A stretch of 64,000 nt of DNA from Streptomyces antibioticus (GTDB lineage Bacteria; Actinomycetota; Actinomycetes; Streptomycetales; Streptomycetaceae), in NCBI RefSeq assembly GCF_001514065.1, contig NZ_KQ948435.1, forward strand, positions 124,001 to 188,000. The letters are read 5' to 3'. Positions 1 to 8,794 of the stretch are shown here, piece by piece. How positions within the stretch are numbered: the first letter of the stretch is position 1; each line of letters begins with the position of its first letter. Under the pieces are notes generated by a model. The model did not search any database. It worked only from the letters and a program-made list of their open reading frames with translations, and was not told where the DNA came from. Position numbers and translations under genes: made by a program.

Positions 1-662
1 GCCAGCACGAACACCACGTCGTCGGACTCGGTGGCCGCGCCCTTCCAGTGCTCGGCGACCGCGGCGGCGTTGGCGTCGTTCTCCACCAGCACCGGGCACT
101 TGAAGGACCGGCTCAGCCGCTCGCCCAGCCGCAGCCCCGTCCACTCCGGCAGCGCGGCACACAGCCGCACCGTGCCGTCCGCCTCCACGATCCCCGGCGA
201 GGCCACCCCGACGGCCCGCAGCGAGCCCCGTGACACCCCGGCCCGGCGCAGCAGCTCCGCCACCGCGGTCCGCAGCCGCTCCAGCCGCTCGTCGGCGGAA
301 GCCGTCTCGGTGACGTCCTTCGCGACGGCGCCCAGCACCCGGCCGTCCAGGTCGGACAGGAGCGCGGCCACCCGGTGCGGCCCGATGTCGAGGCCCAGCA
401 GATGACCCGCCTCGGCCCGGAACCGGAACCGCCGCGCGGGCCGCCCCTGCCGCCGTACGACGCTCTCGTCCGCCGCCTTCTCGACGACGTACCCCGCCTC
501 GATCAGACCCTCGACCACGCCCTCGACCGTCGGCCGGGACAAGCCCGTCACGCGGGTGATCTCGGTGAGCGTCGCGCAGTCCGTGGCGCGCAGCGCGTGC
601 AGCACCACCGCGGAGTTGATCCTCCGCAGCAGCGAGGGATCCCCGCCGGTCAGCCGCCCCAC
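1..662 (-). CDS. ROK-family transcriptional regulator (C-terminal part outside window)
   Basis: A GTG start at 662 is preceded by GGAGG on the minus strand. The first 70 residues form a winged helix-turn-helix ('LTEITRVTGLSRPTVEGVVE'). A sugar-kinase-like fold follows: a 'LLGLDIGPHRVAALLSDLDG' phosphate-1 type segment near residue 90 and 'VLVENDANAAAVAEHW' near 195. That HTH plus actin-like ATPase order is the NagC/XylR-type ROK repressor plan. The gene runs off the left edge after about 220 residues of the usual 380-400, so the zinc-binding part is not visible. The ligand, probably a sugar, cannot be inferred here. Confidence 0.9.
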   Translation of the reverse strand, partial: MGRLTGGDPSLLRRINSAVVLHALRATDCATLTEITRVTGLSRPTVEGVVEGLIEAGYVVEKAADESVVRRQGRPARRFRFRAEAGHLLGLDIGPHRVAALLSDLDGRVLGAVAKDVTETASADERLERLRTAVAELLRRAGVSRGSLRAVGVASPGIVEADGTVRLCAALPEWTGLRLGERLSRSFKCPVLVENDANAAAVAEHWKGAATESDDVVFVL

Positions 663-782
663 CGTCCGTCCTCCCAGCTAGTGCGCGTGTTGGGCGGATC
701 GTACTCGGCACGGCGGACCCCGGCGAGCGCGGGGACGCAGAGATCGCTTGCTGCCCCGACCGGGCGTGGTGCGCCGCTCCGG

Positions 783-1445
783 TCAGCCCGGCGCCACGAA
801 CCCCGACTCGTACGCCGCGATCACCGCCTGCGTGCGATCCCGCGCCCCCAGCTTGGCCAGGACGGCGCTCACATGGGACTTCACGGTCTCCGTGCCCACC
901 ACCAGCCGCTCGGCGATCTCCGCGTTCGACAGCCCCCGCGCCATCAGCCGCAGCACCTCCGCCTCCCGCTCGGTCAGCTGCGCCCGCTCCATCGCCGCGC
1001 GGGCCGCGCGGTTCCCGCCGCCCTCGCCGTACTCGGCGGCGAGCTGCCGCACCGACGCCGGGAACAGCAGCGACTCGCCCTCGGCGACCAGCCGCACCGC
1101 GTGCACGATCTCGGCCGGCCGCGCCCGCTTCAGCAGGAACCCGTCAGCCCCGGCCCGCAGCGCCTCGTACACGTACTCGTCGTTCTCGAACGTCGTCACC
1201 ACGAGGATCTTCGGCGGCTCGGTCACCGTCCGCAGCACCGCGCGCGTGGCTTCGATCCCGTCCAGCAGCGGCATCCGTACGTCCATGGCCACTACGTCCG
1301 GCCGCAGCTGCCGCACCAGCGGAATCACCGCCGCCCCGTCCGCGGCCTCCCCGACCACCTCGATGTCGGGCTGCGCCTCCAACACGGCCCGCAGACCTGC
1401 ACGTACGAGGGGTTCGTCGTCGACGAGGAGAACGGTGACCGGCAT
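783..1445 (-). CDS. NarL/LuxR-family two-component response regulator
   Basis: 220 aa. Receiver domain at residues 3-120 with acidic pair D9/D10, phospho-acceptor D55 (in 'VVAMDVRMPLLDG') and a Lys in 'GFLLKRARP'. The C-terminal LuxR-type HTH begins at 'LTEREAEVLRLMARGLSNAE' (about 150-215). Its gene lies 14 bp downstream of the histidine kinase on the same strand, so the two are a cognate pair. The ABC transporter genes diverge from this pair, so they are the obvious candidate targets, but this is inferred from position only. Confidence 0.95.
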   Translation of the reverse strand: MPVTVLLVDDEPLVRAGLRAVLEAQPDIEVVGEAADGAAVIPLVRQLRPDVVAMDVRMPLLDGIEATRAVLRTVTEPPKILVVTTFENDEYVYEALRAGADGFLLKRARPAEIVHAVRLVAEGESLLFPASVRQLAAEYGEGGGNRAARAAMERAQLTEREAEVLRLMARGLSNAEIAERLVVGTETVKSHVSAVLAKLGARDRTQAVIAAYESGFVAPG

Positions 1446-1459
1446 CCGGCCAGCGTAGA

Positions 1460-2629
1460 TCAGCGGGCCGGCAGCTCTGCATGCACCTGCCAGTCACCCT
1501 GGTCCGGCCCGGTGTGCGCACGCCCGCCCAGCAGAGCCGCGCGCTCGCGTATCCCGCGCAGCCCGCTGCCTCTGCCGGGCCCGGGTATGTCGGCGGTGAG
1601 CGGATTGCGGACCTCCAGCACGAGCGCGCCGTCGGCCACCGCCACGCGCACCCGGACGGGGACGGCGCCCGCGTGCCGCAGCACGTTGGTCAGCGCCTCC
1701 TGGAGGATGCGGTAGCCCTCGCGGGACACCGGTCCGGGGACGGTGTCGAGGGGGCCGGTCATGTCGACGTCGACCTTCGCGCCCGACGCCCGCGCGGACT
1801 CCAGCAACCGGCCCGCGTCCGCGAGCGTCGGCCGGCTGCTCACCGGTCGCCCGGACTCGCGCAGGATGCCGAGGACGCGCTCCAGGTCCTCCAAGGCGGC
1901 CCGCCCGGTCTCCTCGATGGCGTCCAGGGCCCGGTCCGTGAACGCGGGATCGGCGGCCGCCCGCGCCGCACCTGCCTGGACGACGGCCACGGTCAGGGCG
2001 TGGCCGATGGAGTCGTGCAGCTCACGGGCGATACGGGTGCGCTCCAACAGCTGCTCGGTGCGCTCCTCCATGGCGGCGAGCCGGTCGGCCGGGGACGGAC
2101 CCAGGAGGCGGCGAGCGAGCGCGGTGATCAAGTGCCCCGAACCCACCACGGACGCCCCCAGCACCGCCAGCGTCACGGGCACCAGCAACACGTGCCACCC
2201 ATGGTGGCCCTGGGGCAGGAACGGCACGCCCTCGTCGGCGTCACCGCCGAAGGGAGACAGAGCCAGGTCCACGGACGTGAGAAGGAGCCGGAAGGTGAAC
2301 ATGGAGGTCACGCAGCCCAGCAGCAGCCGCACCTCCAGCCACAGGACCACCCGCCTCCGGTCACCCCAGGAGGCGGACGGCGCGACGACGATCTCGGTGC
2401 TCTCGCTGTCGTGCCGGTGGCCGGTCAGCAACAGCCGCGCCTGCAGACCCTCCACGGTCCGCATCGCCGGCACCAGCCCGGCCGGGGCGAGCACCACACC
2501 CGCCACCACCCAGGTCCACCAGGCCTCCTCGATGAACAGCCACATCGCCGGCCACACGATCGCGATGTACAGATGCAGCAATCGTGTGTACGTCACCGCC
2601 CGACCGAACGGGCGCAGCAAGCGGGCCAT
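1460..2629 (-). CDS. Sensor histidine kinase, HisKA_3 (NarX/DesK-type)
   Basis: 389 aa from the ATG at 2629. The frame stays open far upstream, but that part overlaps the divergent ABC gene and looks non-coding. Hydrophobic segments around 15-60 and 95-170 make the N-terminus a membrane sensor. The dimerisation box 'RIARELHDSIGH' places the phosphorylated His at 205. The HATPase segment has the N box 'EALTNVLRHAG' and G box 'GRGSGLRGIRERAALLGG'. It phosphorylates the adjacent response regulator. The signal is unknown. No strong Shine-Dalgarno is visible at this start. Confidence 0.92.
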   Translation of the reverse strand: MARLLRPFGRAVTYTRLLHLYIAIVWPAMWLFIEEAWWTWVVAGVVLAPAGLVPAMRTVEGLQARLLLTGHRHDSESTEIVVAPSASWGDRRRVVLWLEVRLLLGCVTSMFTFRLLLTSVDLALSPFGGDADEGVPFLPQGHHGWHVLLVPVTLAVLGASVVGSGHLITALARRLLGPSPADRLAAMEERTEQLLERTRIARELHDSIGHALTVAVVQAGAARAAADPAFTDRALDAIEETGRAALEDLERVLGILRESGRPVSSRPTLADAGRLLESARASGAKVDVDMTGPLDTVPGPVSREGYRILQEALTNVLRHAGAVPVRVRVAVADGALVLEVRNPLTADIPGPGRGSGLRGIRERAALLGGRAHTGPDQGDWQVHAELPAR

Positions 2630-2662
2630 GGCGTCATCGTGCCAGCCGCCACTGACAACGAG

Positions 2663-2704
2663 CCTCCCCCGCACGGGGGAGACGATCTCCACCCGCGGGG
2701 GAGG
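2663..2704. promoter_or_regulatory. Inverted repeat in kinase/ABC divergent promoter region
   Basis: CCTCCCCCGC (2663-2672) and GCGGGGGAGG (2695-2704) are perfect inverted arms of 10 bp around a 22-bp spacer. A further inner copy of CGGGGGAG follows the left arm. The element sits between the kinase start (2629) and the ABC ATPase start (2738). It is a candidate operator for the NarL-type regulator or for another regulator; no binding evidence is available. Confidence 0.45.
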
Positions 2705-2737
2705 CCCCGCCCCGCCCCCGGCGGCCAGGCTGCTGCC

Positions 2738-3658
2738 ATGACCAGCATCGAAGTCCACGCCCTCACCAAGGAGTTCGGCACCCGGCGAGCCGTGGACGAC
2801 CTCACCTTCACCGTCCTCCCCGGCCGCGTCACCGGCTTTCTCGGCCCCAACGGCGCCGGAAAGTCCACCACCCTGCGGCTCGTCCTCGGCCTCGACCGGC
2901 CGACCTCCGGCACCGCCACGATCGGCGGCCGCGCCTACCCCACCCTCCAGGAGCCGCTGCGCCACGTGGGCGCCCTGCTCGACGCGCAGGCCGCCCACGG
3001 CTCACGCACCGGACGCGACCATCTGCGCACGCTGGCCGCGAGCAACCGCATCCCGGACCGTCGCGTGGACGAACTGCTGGAGGAGACCGGCCTCGCCCCG
3101 GCGGCCCGGCGCCGGGTGAAGACGTACTCCCTGGGCATGCGCCAGCGGCTCGGCATCGCGGCCGCCCTGCTCGGCGACCCCGCGGTGGTCATGCTCGACG
3201 AACCCTCCAACGGGCTCGACCCCGAAGGCATCATCTGGATACGGGAGTTGCTGCGCCGGCTCGCGGGGGAGGGGCGTACGGTCCTGGTCTCCAGCCACCT
3301 CATGAACGAGACCGCGTCCTTCGCCGACCACCTCGTGGTGCTGGGCCGCGGCCGGCTCCTCGCGGACACCCCGCTGCGCGAGTTCATCCACGCGCGCGTG
3401 CAGCCGACCGTACGCGTCCGCACCACGGACCCCACCGCCCTCAAGGCGGTCCTTGCCGAGCACGGTCATGACGCCGCCGAACACGAGGACGGGCACTGGC
3501 GCGTGCGGCACGCACGCGTGGACGACATCGGACGCCTCGCCGCCGCCGCCGGCGTCCCCCTCCTCGAACTGGCCGCCGAGGAGGCCACCTTGGAGCAGGC
3601 CTATCTGGACCTCACCGCCACCGAGACCGAGTTCACCGCACAGCCGCAGGAGGCCTGA
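2738..3658 (+). CDS. ABC transporter ATP-binding protein (ABC-2 exporter type)
   Basis: 306 aa. Walker A 'GPNGAGKST' near residue 38, signature 'YSLGMRQRLGIAAALLG' near 135, Walker B 'VVMLDEPSNGLDP' and the switch His in 'VLVSSHLM'. The C-terminal 80 residues are the DUF4162-like tail of DrrA/BcrA-type ATPases. The next gene, one base downstream, encodes the permease. Such pairs export drugs, peptides or lipids; the substrate here is not evident. The divergent two-component system probably controls it. The start is chosen because the upstream extension in this frame is low-complexity antisense of the kinase. Confidence 0.93.
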   Translation: MTSIEVHALTKEFGTRRAVDDLTFTVLPGRVTGFLGPNGAGKSTTLRLVLGLDRPTSGTATIGGRAYPTLQEPLRHVGALLDAQAAHGSRTGRDHLRTLAASNRIPDRRVDELLEETGLAPAARRRVKTYSLGMRQRLGIAAALLGDPAVVMLDEPSNGLDPEGIIWIRELLRRLAGEGRTVLVSSHLMNETASFADHLVVLGRGRLLADTPLREFIHARVQPTVRVRTTDPTALKAVLAEHGHDAAEHEDGHWRVRHARVDDIGRLAAAAGVPLLELAAEEATLEQAYLDLTATETEFTAQPQEA

Positions 3659-3659
3659 G

Positions 3660-4385
3660 ATGCCGTTCGTTCCCGTCCTCCACGCGGAGTGGCTGAAGAT
3701 CCGCACGCTCCGCTCCCTGCTCGGGGCGCTTCTGGCCCTGTTCGCGGCGACCACGGCGTTCTCCGCGATCGCCGGCGTCTCCAACACGTCCGACCCCGAC
3801 TTCGACCCGCTGTTCATGGCACTGTCCGGCGTCATGCCCGGTCAGATCGCCGCGATCTCCTTCGGCGCCATGGCGATCTCCTCTGAGTTCCACGGGGGCG
3901 CACTCCGGCTCTCGCTCGCCGCGGTACCGCAACGGGGCCGGTGGTTCACGGCCAAGCTCACCGCCGTCGCCGTACCGGCCCTGCTGGTGGGCCTGGTCAC
4001 CGCCGTCGCCGCCCTAGTCGTCGCCCGCGCGGGCCTCGGTGAGGCCGCGAGCGGACTCAACGCGGGCGAACAGCTCCGCGGTGTCGTCGGCTGCGGCATC
4101 TACCTCATGCTGATGGCCCTGTTCGCGGCCGGGCTCGCGGCGCTGCTGCGCAGCGGCGTGGGCGCCCTGTCGCTGCTGATCCCGTTCATCCTCGTCGTCT
4201 CGTTCGTGATCGGGGACGTGCCCGGAGGCGTCACCGACCTCATGCCCGACCGGGCGGGCCAGATCGTGCTGTACGAGACGTACGACGGGCGGTTGGGGCC
4301 GTGGTCCGGGCTGGCGGTGACCGCGCTGTGGACCGCGGCGACGATCATCGCGGGTGCCTGGAGCCTGCGACGCAGGGATGCCTGA
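3660..4385 (+). CDS. ABC-2 type transporter permease
   Basis: 241 aa from an ATG one base after the ATPase stop codon. It shows about six hydrophobic segments: around 20-40, 60-80 ('AISFGAMAISSEF'), 100-125, 145-170, 175-195 and 215-235. The 'HAEWLKIRTLRS' start is typical for ABC-2 permeases, whose N-terminal cytoplasmic stub is followed by the first helix. It forms the membrane part of the exporter with the upstream ATPase. The two genes are co-translated. Confidence 0.92.
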   Translation: MPFVPVLHAEWLKIRTLRSLLGALLALFAATTAFSAIAGVSNTSDPDFDPLFMALSGVMPGQIAAISFGAMAISSEFHGGALRLSLAAVPQRGRWFTAKLTAVAVPALLVGLVTAVAALVVARAGLGEAASGLNAGEQLRGVVGCGIYLMLMALFAAGLAALLRSGVGALSLLIPFILVVSFVIGDVPGGVTDLMPDRAGQIVLYETYDGRLGPWSGLAVTALWTAATIIAGAWSLRRRDA

Positions 4386-4426
4386 CGGCACACCAGTTGT
4401 CAGTGGGGCCCGGTTTACTGGATCAC

Positions 4427-4813
4427 ATGGACATCGCGAAGGACCTCGCCCTGATCGACCTGCTGTGCGCCCGGCCCTTTCCCTCGGAGCACGAGCGCTA
4501 CCACAGCGCGTGGTTAGGGCCGGGGGACTGGCCGGACGTGGGCGACTGCTACGCCTACGAGGCGGCGCTCATAGAGCGGTTCACCCAGAGATGGGGAGCG
4601 GCCGCACGCTGGGGGACCGTGACCCTGGAGGAGCGCATCGCGCGGGGTGAGGAGATACCTGAACCCTGGCTGTCGCTCGCCGCTCTGGCCATCGACGTGC
4701 GGACGTGGGAGGTGTCCGACAGCGTCCGCCGGGTCACCCTCGCGGTGGCCGACCGGGAGCACGAGAGCCGGCCGCGGATATGGGCCGCCGTCACGGAGAC
4801 GGACCCGCCGTGA
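4427..4813 (+). CDS. Small hypothetical protein
   Basis: 128 aa, no recognised family. It is soluble and acidic with many Trp ('HSAWLGPGDWPDVGDCY', 'IDVRTWEVSDSVRR'), and has no signal peptide or membrane segment. Codon use and the conserved-looking tryptophans support real coding. It starts 41 bp after the ABC permease and could be a distal gene of that operon. No function can be offered. Confidence 0.7.
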   Translation: MDIAKDLALIDLLCARPFPSEHERYHSAWLGPGDWPDVGDCYAYEAALIERFTQRWGAAARWGTVTLEERIARGEEIPEPWLSLAALAIDVRTWEVSDSVRRVTLAVADREHESRPRIWAAVTETDPP

Positions 4814-4858
4814 CCATCAGACGTCTGCGGTGAGCCGCCGGGCATCTGCCGTCACCCG

Positions 4859-5380
4859 TCAGGCCTCCGCCGCGACCCGCAGCCGCGCGAACTCCTCGGC
4901 CATCGTCGCCGCCGTCCAGTGCGCGTTCAGTCCGCTCGGATTCGGCAGCACCCACACGCGCGTGTCCCCGATCGTCCGCTCCTGCGGACCCACCTCGGCC
5001 TTCTTGTCGTCGAACGCCGCCCGGTACGCGGTCACTCCGACGACCGCCAGCCAGCGCGGCCGCAACCGGGCCACTTTCAGCGCCAGTTGCCGCCCGCCCT
5101 CGCGATACTCCTCCGCGCTCAGCTCGTCCGCCCGCGCGGTCGCCCGCGCCACGACGTTCGTGATGCCGAGCCCGTACGACAGCAACTCCTGCTGTTCGGC
5201 GGGCTTCATGAGCCTCGGCGTGAAGCCGGACAGATGGAGCACCGGCCAGAAGCGGTTGCCCGGACGGGCGAAGTGATGGCCCGTCGCGGCCGTCATCAGA
5301 CCGGGGTTGATCCCGCAGAACAGGACGCGGAGACCGTCCGCGACGACGTCCGGTACCAGACGGTCGCGGGCGGCCTCCAA
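4859..5380 (-). CDS. mug: G/U mismatch-specific uracil-DNA glycosylase (Mug type)
   Basis: About 173 aa. The uracil-DNA glycosylase superfamily motif 'VLFCGINPG' is near residue 19, the 'HFARPGNRFWPVLHLSGFTP' segment follows, and the second active-site motif 'VLPNPSGLNAHW' is near 150. Family members remove uracil or ethenocytosine from mismatches in base excision repair. The start is uncertain. The frame is open to a CTG at 5404 that overlaps the purB stop and would add 'TRFTAAE', which fits the family better; the TTG at 5380 is the first conventional start codon. It is translationally linked to purB. Confidence 0.88.
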   Translation of the reverse strand: MEAARDRLVPDVVADGLRVLFCGINPGLMTAATGHHFARPGNRFWPVLHLSGFTPRLMKPAEQQELLSYGLGITNVVARATARADELSAEEYREGGRQLALKVARLRPRWLAVVGVTAYRAAFDDKKAEVGPQERTIGDTRVWVLPNPSGLNAHWTAATMAEEFARLRVAAEA

Positions 5381-5400
5381 CTCGGCGGCGGTGAAGCGCG

Positions 5401-6843
5401 TCAGAGGATCGCTCCGGGGGTGTAACCGGCGGCCTCCGGGTGCTGCTTCGCGATCTCCTCGATCCGGCCGACGACCACACCGACCTGGTCGGCCGCGGCG
5501 CCCGTGAAGGACAGCTTGTCGGCCATCAGCGCGTCCAGCTGGGCGCGGTCGAGCGGGATGCGCTCGTCGGCGGCCAGCTTGTCGAGGAGCTCGTTGCGCT
5601 CGGCACCCTGCTCGCGCATCGCGAGCGCCGAGGCCACGGCGTTCTCCTTGATCGCCTCGTGGGCGACCTCACGGCCGACGCCCGCGCGGACCGCGCCCAT
5701 CAGCACCTTGGTGGTGGCGAGGAACGGCAGGTAGCGGTCCAGCTCGCGGGCCACGACCGCCGGGAAGGCGCCGAACTCGTCGAGCACGGTCAGGAACGTC
5801 TCCAGCAGACCGTCCAGCGCGAAGAACGCGTCCGGCAGCGCGACCCGGCGCACCACCGAGCAGGACACGTCGCCCTCGTTCCACTGGTCGCCCGCCAGCT
5901 CGCCGGTCATCGACGCGTAGCCGCGCAGGATGACCATCAGGCCGTTGACGCGCTCGCAGGACCGCGTGTTCATCTTGTGCGGCATCGCCGAGGAGCCCAC
6001 CTGGCCCGGCTTGAAGCCCTCGGTCACCAACTCGTGCCCGGCCATCAGACGGATCGTCTTGGCGAGGGACGAAGGCGCCGCCGCCAGCTGCACCAGCGCC
6101 GTGACGACCTCGTAGTCCAGCGAGCGCGGGTAGACCTGGCCGACCGACGTGAACGCCTGCGAGAAGCCGAGGTGCTGCGCGATCCGGTTCTCCAGGTCGG
6201 CCAGCTTGCCGGCGTCCCCGCCCAGCAGGTCGAGCATGTCCTGCGCGGTGCCGACCGGGCCCTTGATGCCGCGCAGCGGGTAGCGGCCCAGCAGCTCCTC
6301 GACGCGGCCGTACGCCACGAGCAGCTCGTCGGCGGCGGTCGCGAACCGCTTGCCCAGCGTCGTGGCCTGCGCGGCCACGTTGTGGGAGCGGCCGGCCATG
6401 ACCAGCTCGGCGTACTCGCCGGCCAGCTTGCCGAGGCGGGCCAGCACGGCCACCGTACGGTCGCGCATCAGCTCCAGGGAGAGCCGGATCTGGAGCTGTT
6501 CGACGTTCTCGGTGAGGTCGCGCGAGGTCATGCCCTTGTGGACGTGCTCGTGCCCGGCGAGGTCGTTGAACTCCTCGATCCGCGCCTTCACGTCGTGCCG
6601 CGTGACCTTCTCGCGCTCGGCGATGGAGGCCAGATCGACGGTGTCGAGGACACGCTCGTAGTCGGCGATCGCCGCGTCCGGGACCTCGATGCCGAGGTCC
6701 TTCTGGGCCCGCAGCACGGCGAGCCAGAGCTGCCGCTCCAGCTTCACCTTCTGCTCGGGCGACCAGAGCGTGGCGAGCTCGGCGGAGGCGTAGCGTCCGG
6801 CGAGGACGTTCGGGATGCGGGGCTTGGCGGGCGCAGAAGTCAC
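5401..6843 (-). CDS. purB: Adenylosuccinate lyase
   Basis: 480 aa from the GTG at 6843. The fumarase/aspartase superfamily signature 'GSSAMPHKMNT' lies near residue 290. Other conserved blocks are 'TSRDLTENVEQLQ' near 105 and 'AGRSHNVAAQATTLGKRFA' near 155. The enzyme cleaves SAICAR to AICAR and adenylosuccinate to AMP, two steps of purine synthesis. The length matches actinobacterial PurB. A longer open frame upstream overlaps the SGNH hydrolase on the same strand and is not coding. The glycosylase gene follows with overlap or near contact. Confidence 0.97.
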   Translation of the reverse strand: MTSAPAKPRIPNVLAGRYASAELATLWSPEQKVKLERQLWLAVLRAQKDLGIEVPDAAIADYERVLDTVDLASIAEREKVTRHDVKARIEEFNDLAGHEHVHKGMTSRDLTENVEQLQIRLSLELMRDRTVAVLARLGKLAGEYAELVMAGRSHNVAAQATTLGKRFATAADELLVAYGRVEELLGRYPLRGIKGPVGTAQDMLDLLGGDAGKLADLENRIAQHLGFSQAFTSVGQVYPRSLDYEVVTALVQLAAAPSSLAKTIRLMAGHELVTEGFKPGQVGSSAMPHKMNTRSCERVNGLMVILRGYASMTGELAGDQWNEGDVSCSVVRRVALPDAFFALDGLLETFLTVLDEFGAFPAVVARELDRYLPFLATTKVLMGAVRAGVGREVAHEAIKENAVASALAMREQGAERNELLDKLAADERIPLDRAQLDALMADKLSFTGAAADQVGVVVGRIEEIAKQHPEAAGYTPGAIL

Positions 6844-6926
6844 GTGTACGGATTCTACTGGCGAATCGTGCAGGCCAGCGCCACGGGTGCGTTGGGCGGA
6901 ACCTACGAGACCTGCGTCACGCCAGG

Positions 6927-7709
6927 TCAGGCCGTCGGGTCCTGGTACGGCAGCAGTTCCGGTCGCTTCGGCGGCAGCCCGTCCCCTGACGACCGGCCTG
7001 TCAGGCGCCGCCCTATCCAGGGCAGCAGGTGCTGCTTGGCGAAGCGGGCGTCGGCGATGCGCCGCGCGAGCCAGTGCGGCGGCACCGTCGCCGGCATCGG
7101 CGTACGCCACTCGGTGTCCTCGGGGTCGTAGCCGAGCGTCTGCCAGACGGCCTCCGCGACCCGGCGGTGCCCCTCGGGCGTGAGGTGCAGCCGGTCCACG
7201 TCCCACATGCGCTGGTCGCTCAGCGACGGCGCCCCGTACAGGTCGACGACCAAGGCGCCGTGCCGCTCGGCCAGTTCGTCGACGCAGGCGAACAGCTCCT
7301 CCATGCGGGGCCGGAAGCGCTGCTGGACGGGGCCCTCGCGGCCCGGGCTGCGCATGAGGACCAGCTGCTTGCAGGAGGGGGCGAGCCGCTCCACGGCCTC
7401 GGTCAGCAGGTCCCGGACGCGGACCATGTCGCACTTGGGTCGCAGGGTGTCGTTCAGCCCGCCGACCAGGGTGATCACGTCCGGCTGCATGGCGGCCGCC
7501 ACGTCGACCTGCTCGTCGACGATCTGCTGGATCAGCTTGCCGCGCACCGCGAGGTTCGCGTAGCGGAAGCCGGGGGTGTGGGCGGCCATCCGGCCGGCCA
7601 GGACATCGGCCCAACCGCGGTAGGTGCCGTCCGGCAGCAGGTCCGACATGCCCTCGGTGAAGGAGTCGCCGACCGCGACGAGGCTGGTGTATGTGGGGTT
7701 CTTCTGCAT
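6927..7709 (-). CDS. SGNH/GDSL-family hydrolase
   Basis: 260 aa from the ATG at 7709. Block I 'VAVGDSFTEGMSD' carries the nucleophile Ser near 16; block III 'LVGGLNDTLRP' carries the oxyanion Asn near 88; block V 'DRLHLTPEGH' has the Asp/His pair near 193-196. No signal peptide is visible, so it acts in the cytoplasm as an esterase or lipase-like hydrolase of unknown substrate. The C-terminal 60 residues are basic and proline-rich. It lies upstream of purB on the same strand with an 83-bp gap. Confidence 0.9.
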   Translation of the reverse strand: MQKNPTYTSLVAVGDSFTEGMSDLLPDGTYRGWADVLAGRMAAHTPGFRYANLAVRGKLIQQIVDEQVDVAAAMQPDVITLVGGLNDTLRPKCDMVRVRDLLTEAVERLAPSCKQLVLMRSPGREGPVQQRFRPRMEELFACVDELAERHGALVVDLYGAPSLSDQRMWDVDRLHLTPEGHRRVAEAVWQTLGYDPEDTEWRTPMPATVPPHWLARRIADARFAKQHLLPWIGRRLTGRSSGDGLPPKRPELLPYQDPTA

Positions 7710-7780
7710 GGCGACAGAAATGGTATCCCGTGCACATACCCGCCGGTCGGTCACCCTGGTGACACCTCTGGCCTCTGCGC

Positions 7781-8794
7781 TCAGGCCCGCTGCCCGAACA
7801 GCCTCCGCAGCACGTCCTCCATCGTCACCAGCCCCGCCAGCCGCCCGTCGTCCCCGACCGCCGCCGCCAGATGCGTGCGGCTGCCCCGCATCGCGGTCAG
7901 CACGTCGTCCAGCGGCGTGCTCTCCCGCACCCGCGCGATGGGCCGCATGTCCCGCACCCGGAACGGCACGTCCCGAGGGGAGGCGTCCAGTGCGTCCTTG
8001 ACATGCAGATAGCCGACGATCCTGCGTGTCTCGTCCACGACCGGGAACCGGGAGAACCCGGACTCGGCCGACAGCCGCTCCAGCTCCTCCGGAGTGACGC
8101 CCACGCGCGCGTAGACGACGCGCTCCAGGGGGAGCACCACGTCCCCCACCGGGCGGCGGCCCAGCTCCAGCGCGTCGTGCAGCCGCTCCCGGGTGCGGTC
8201 GTCGATCAGCCCCGCCTCGTCGGAGTCCTTCACCAGGCGGGCCAGCTCGGCGTCCGAGAAGGTCGCCGTGACCTCGTCCTTGGTCTCGATCCGCAGCAGC
8301 CGCAGCAGGGCGTTCGCGAAGGCGTTGACCGCGAAGATCACCGGGCGCAGCCCCCGGGCCACGGCGACCAGCGGCGGGCCGAGCGTCAGCGCGCTGCGCA
8401 CCGGCTCCGCCAGCGCGATGTTCTTCGGCACCATCTCGCCGAGCAGCATGTGCAGATAGGTCGCCGCGGTCAGCGCGATGACGAAGGACACCGCGTGCCC
8501 CGCGCCCTTCGGCACGCCCAGCGCGTGGAACACCGGCTCCAGCAGATGCGCGATCGCCGGTTCGGCGACGACACCGAGAACCAGGGTGCACAGCGTGATG
8601 CCGAGCTGCGCGGCCGCCATCAGCGCCGACACGTGCCGCAGCCCCCACAGCACGCTCTTGGCGCGCCGGTCGCCGTCCTCGGCGTACGGCTCGATCTGGC
8701 TGCGGCGCACGGAGATCAGCGCGAACTCGGCGCCCACGAAGAAGGCGTTGACCACGAGGGTCGCGAGACCGATCAGCAACTGGACGGCGATCAC
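7781..8794 (-). CDS. CNNM/CBS-domain membrane protein (hemolysin family), second of a pair
   Basis: 337 aa from a GTG at 8794 that overlaps the stop of the upstream paralogue by four bases. The N-terminal DUF21/CNNM region has about four membrane helices (residues 1-170: 'LLIGLATLVVNAFFVGAEFA', 'LGITLCTLVLGVV'). Two CBS domains follow (about 200-330: 'GYLHVKDALDA', 'GLVTMEDVLRRLFG'). Unlike its partner it has no C-terminal CorC/HlyC transporter-associated domain. CNNM proteins are tied to Mg2+ or Co2+ transport; 'hemolysin' is a historical name. The two proteins may work as a heteromer. Confidence 0.92.
   Translation of the reverse strand: MIAVQLLIGLATLVVNAFFVGAEFALISVRRSQIEPYAEDGDRRAKSVLWGLRHVSALMAAAQLGITLCTLVLGVVAEPAIAHLLEPVFHALGVPKGAGHAVSFVIALTAATYLHMLLGEMVPKNIALAEPVRSALTLGPPLVAVARGLRPVIFAVNAFANALLRLLRIETKDEVTATFSDAELARLVKDSDEAGLIDDRTRERLHDALELGRRPVGDVVLPLERVVYARVGVTPEELERLSAESGFSRFPVVDETRRIVGYLHVKDALDASPRDVPFRVRDMRPIARVRESTPLDDVLTAMRGSRTHLAAAVGDDGRLAGLVTMEDVLRRLFGQRA

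Noticed and set aside
2630-2998. N-terminal extension of the histidine kinase
   Set aside because: It would overlap the divergent ABC gene by over 250 bp and reads as Gly/Glu/Ala low complexity; the ATG at 2629 starts just before the first helix.
5440-7131. Long open frame opposite purB and part of the SGNH gene
   Set aside because: Composition is His/Arg/Gly/Leu repeats typical of antisense third-position bias, and purB is certain on the other strand.
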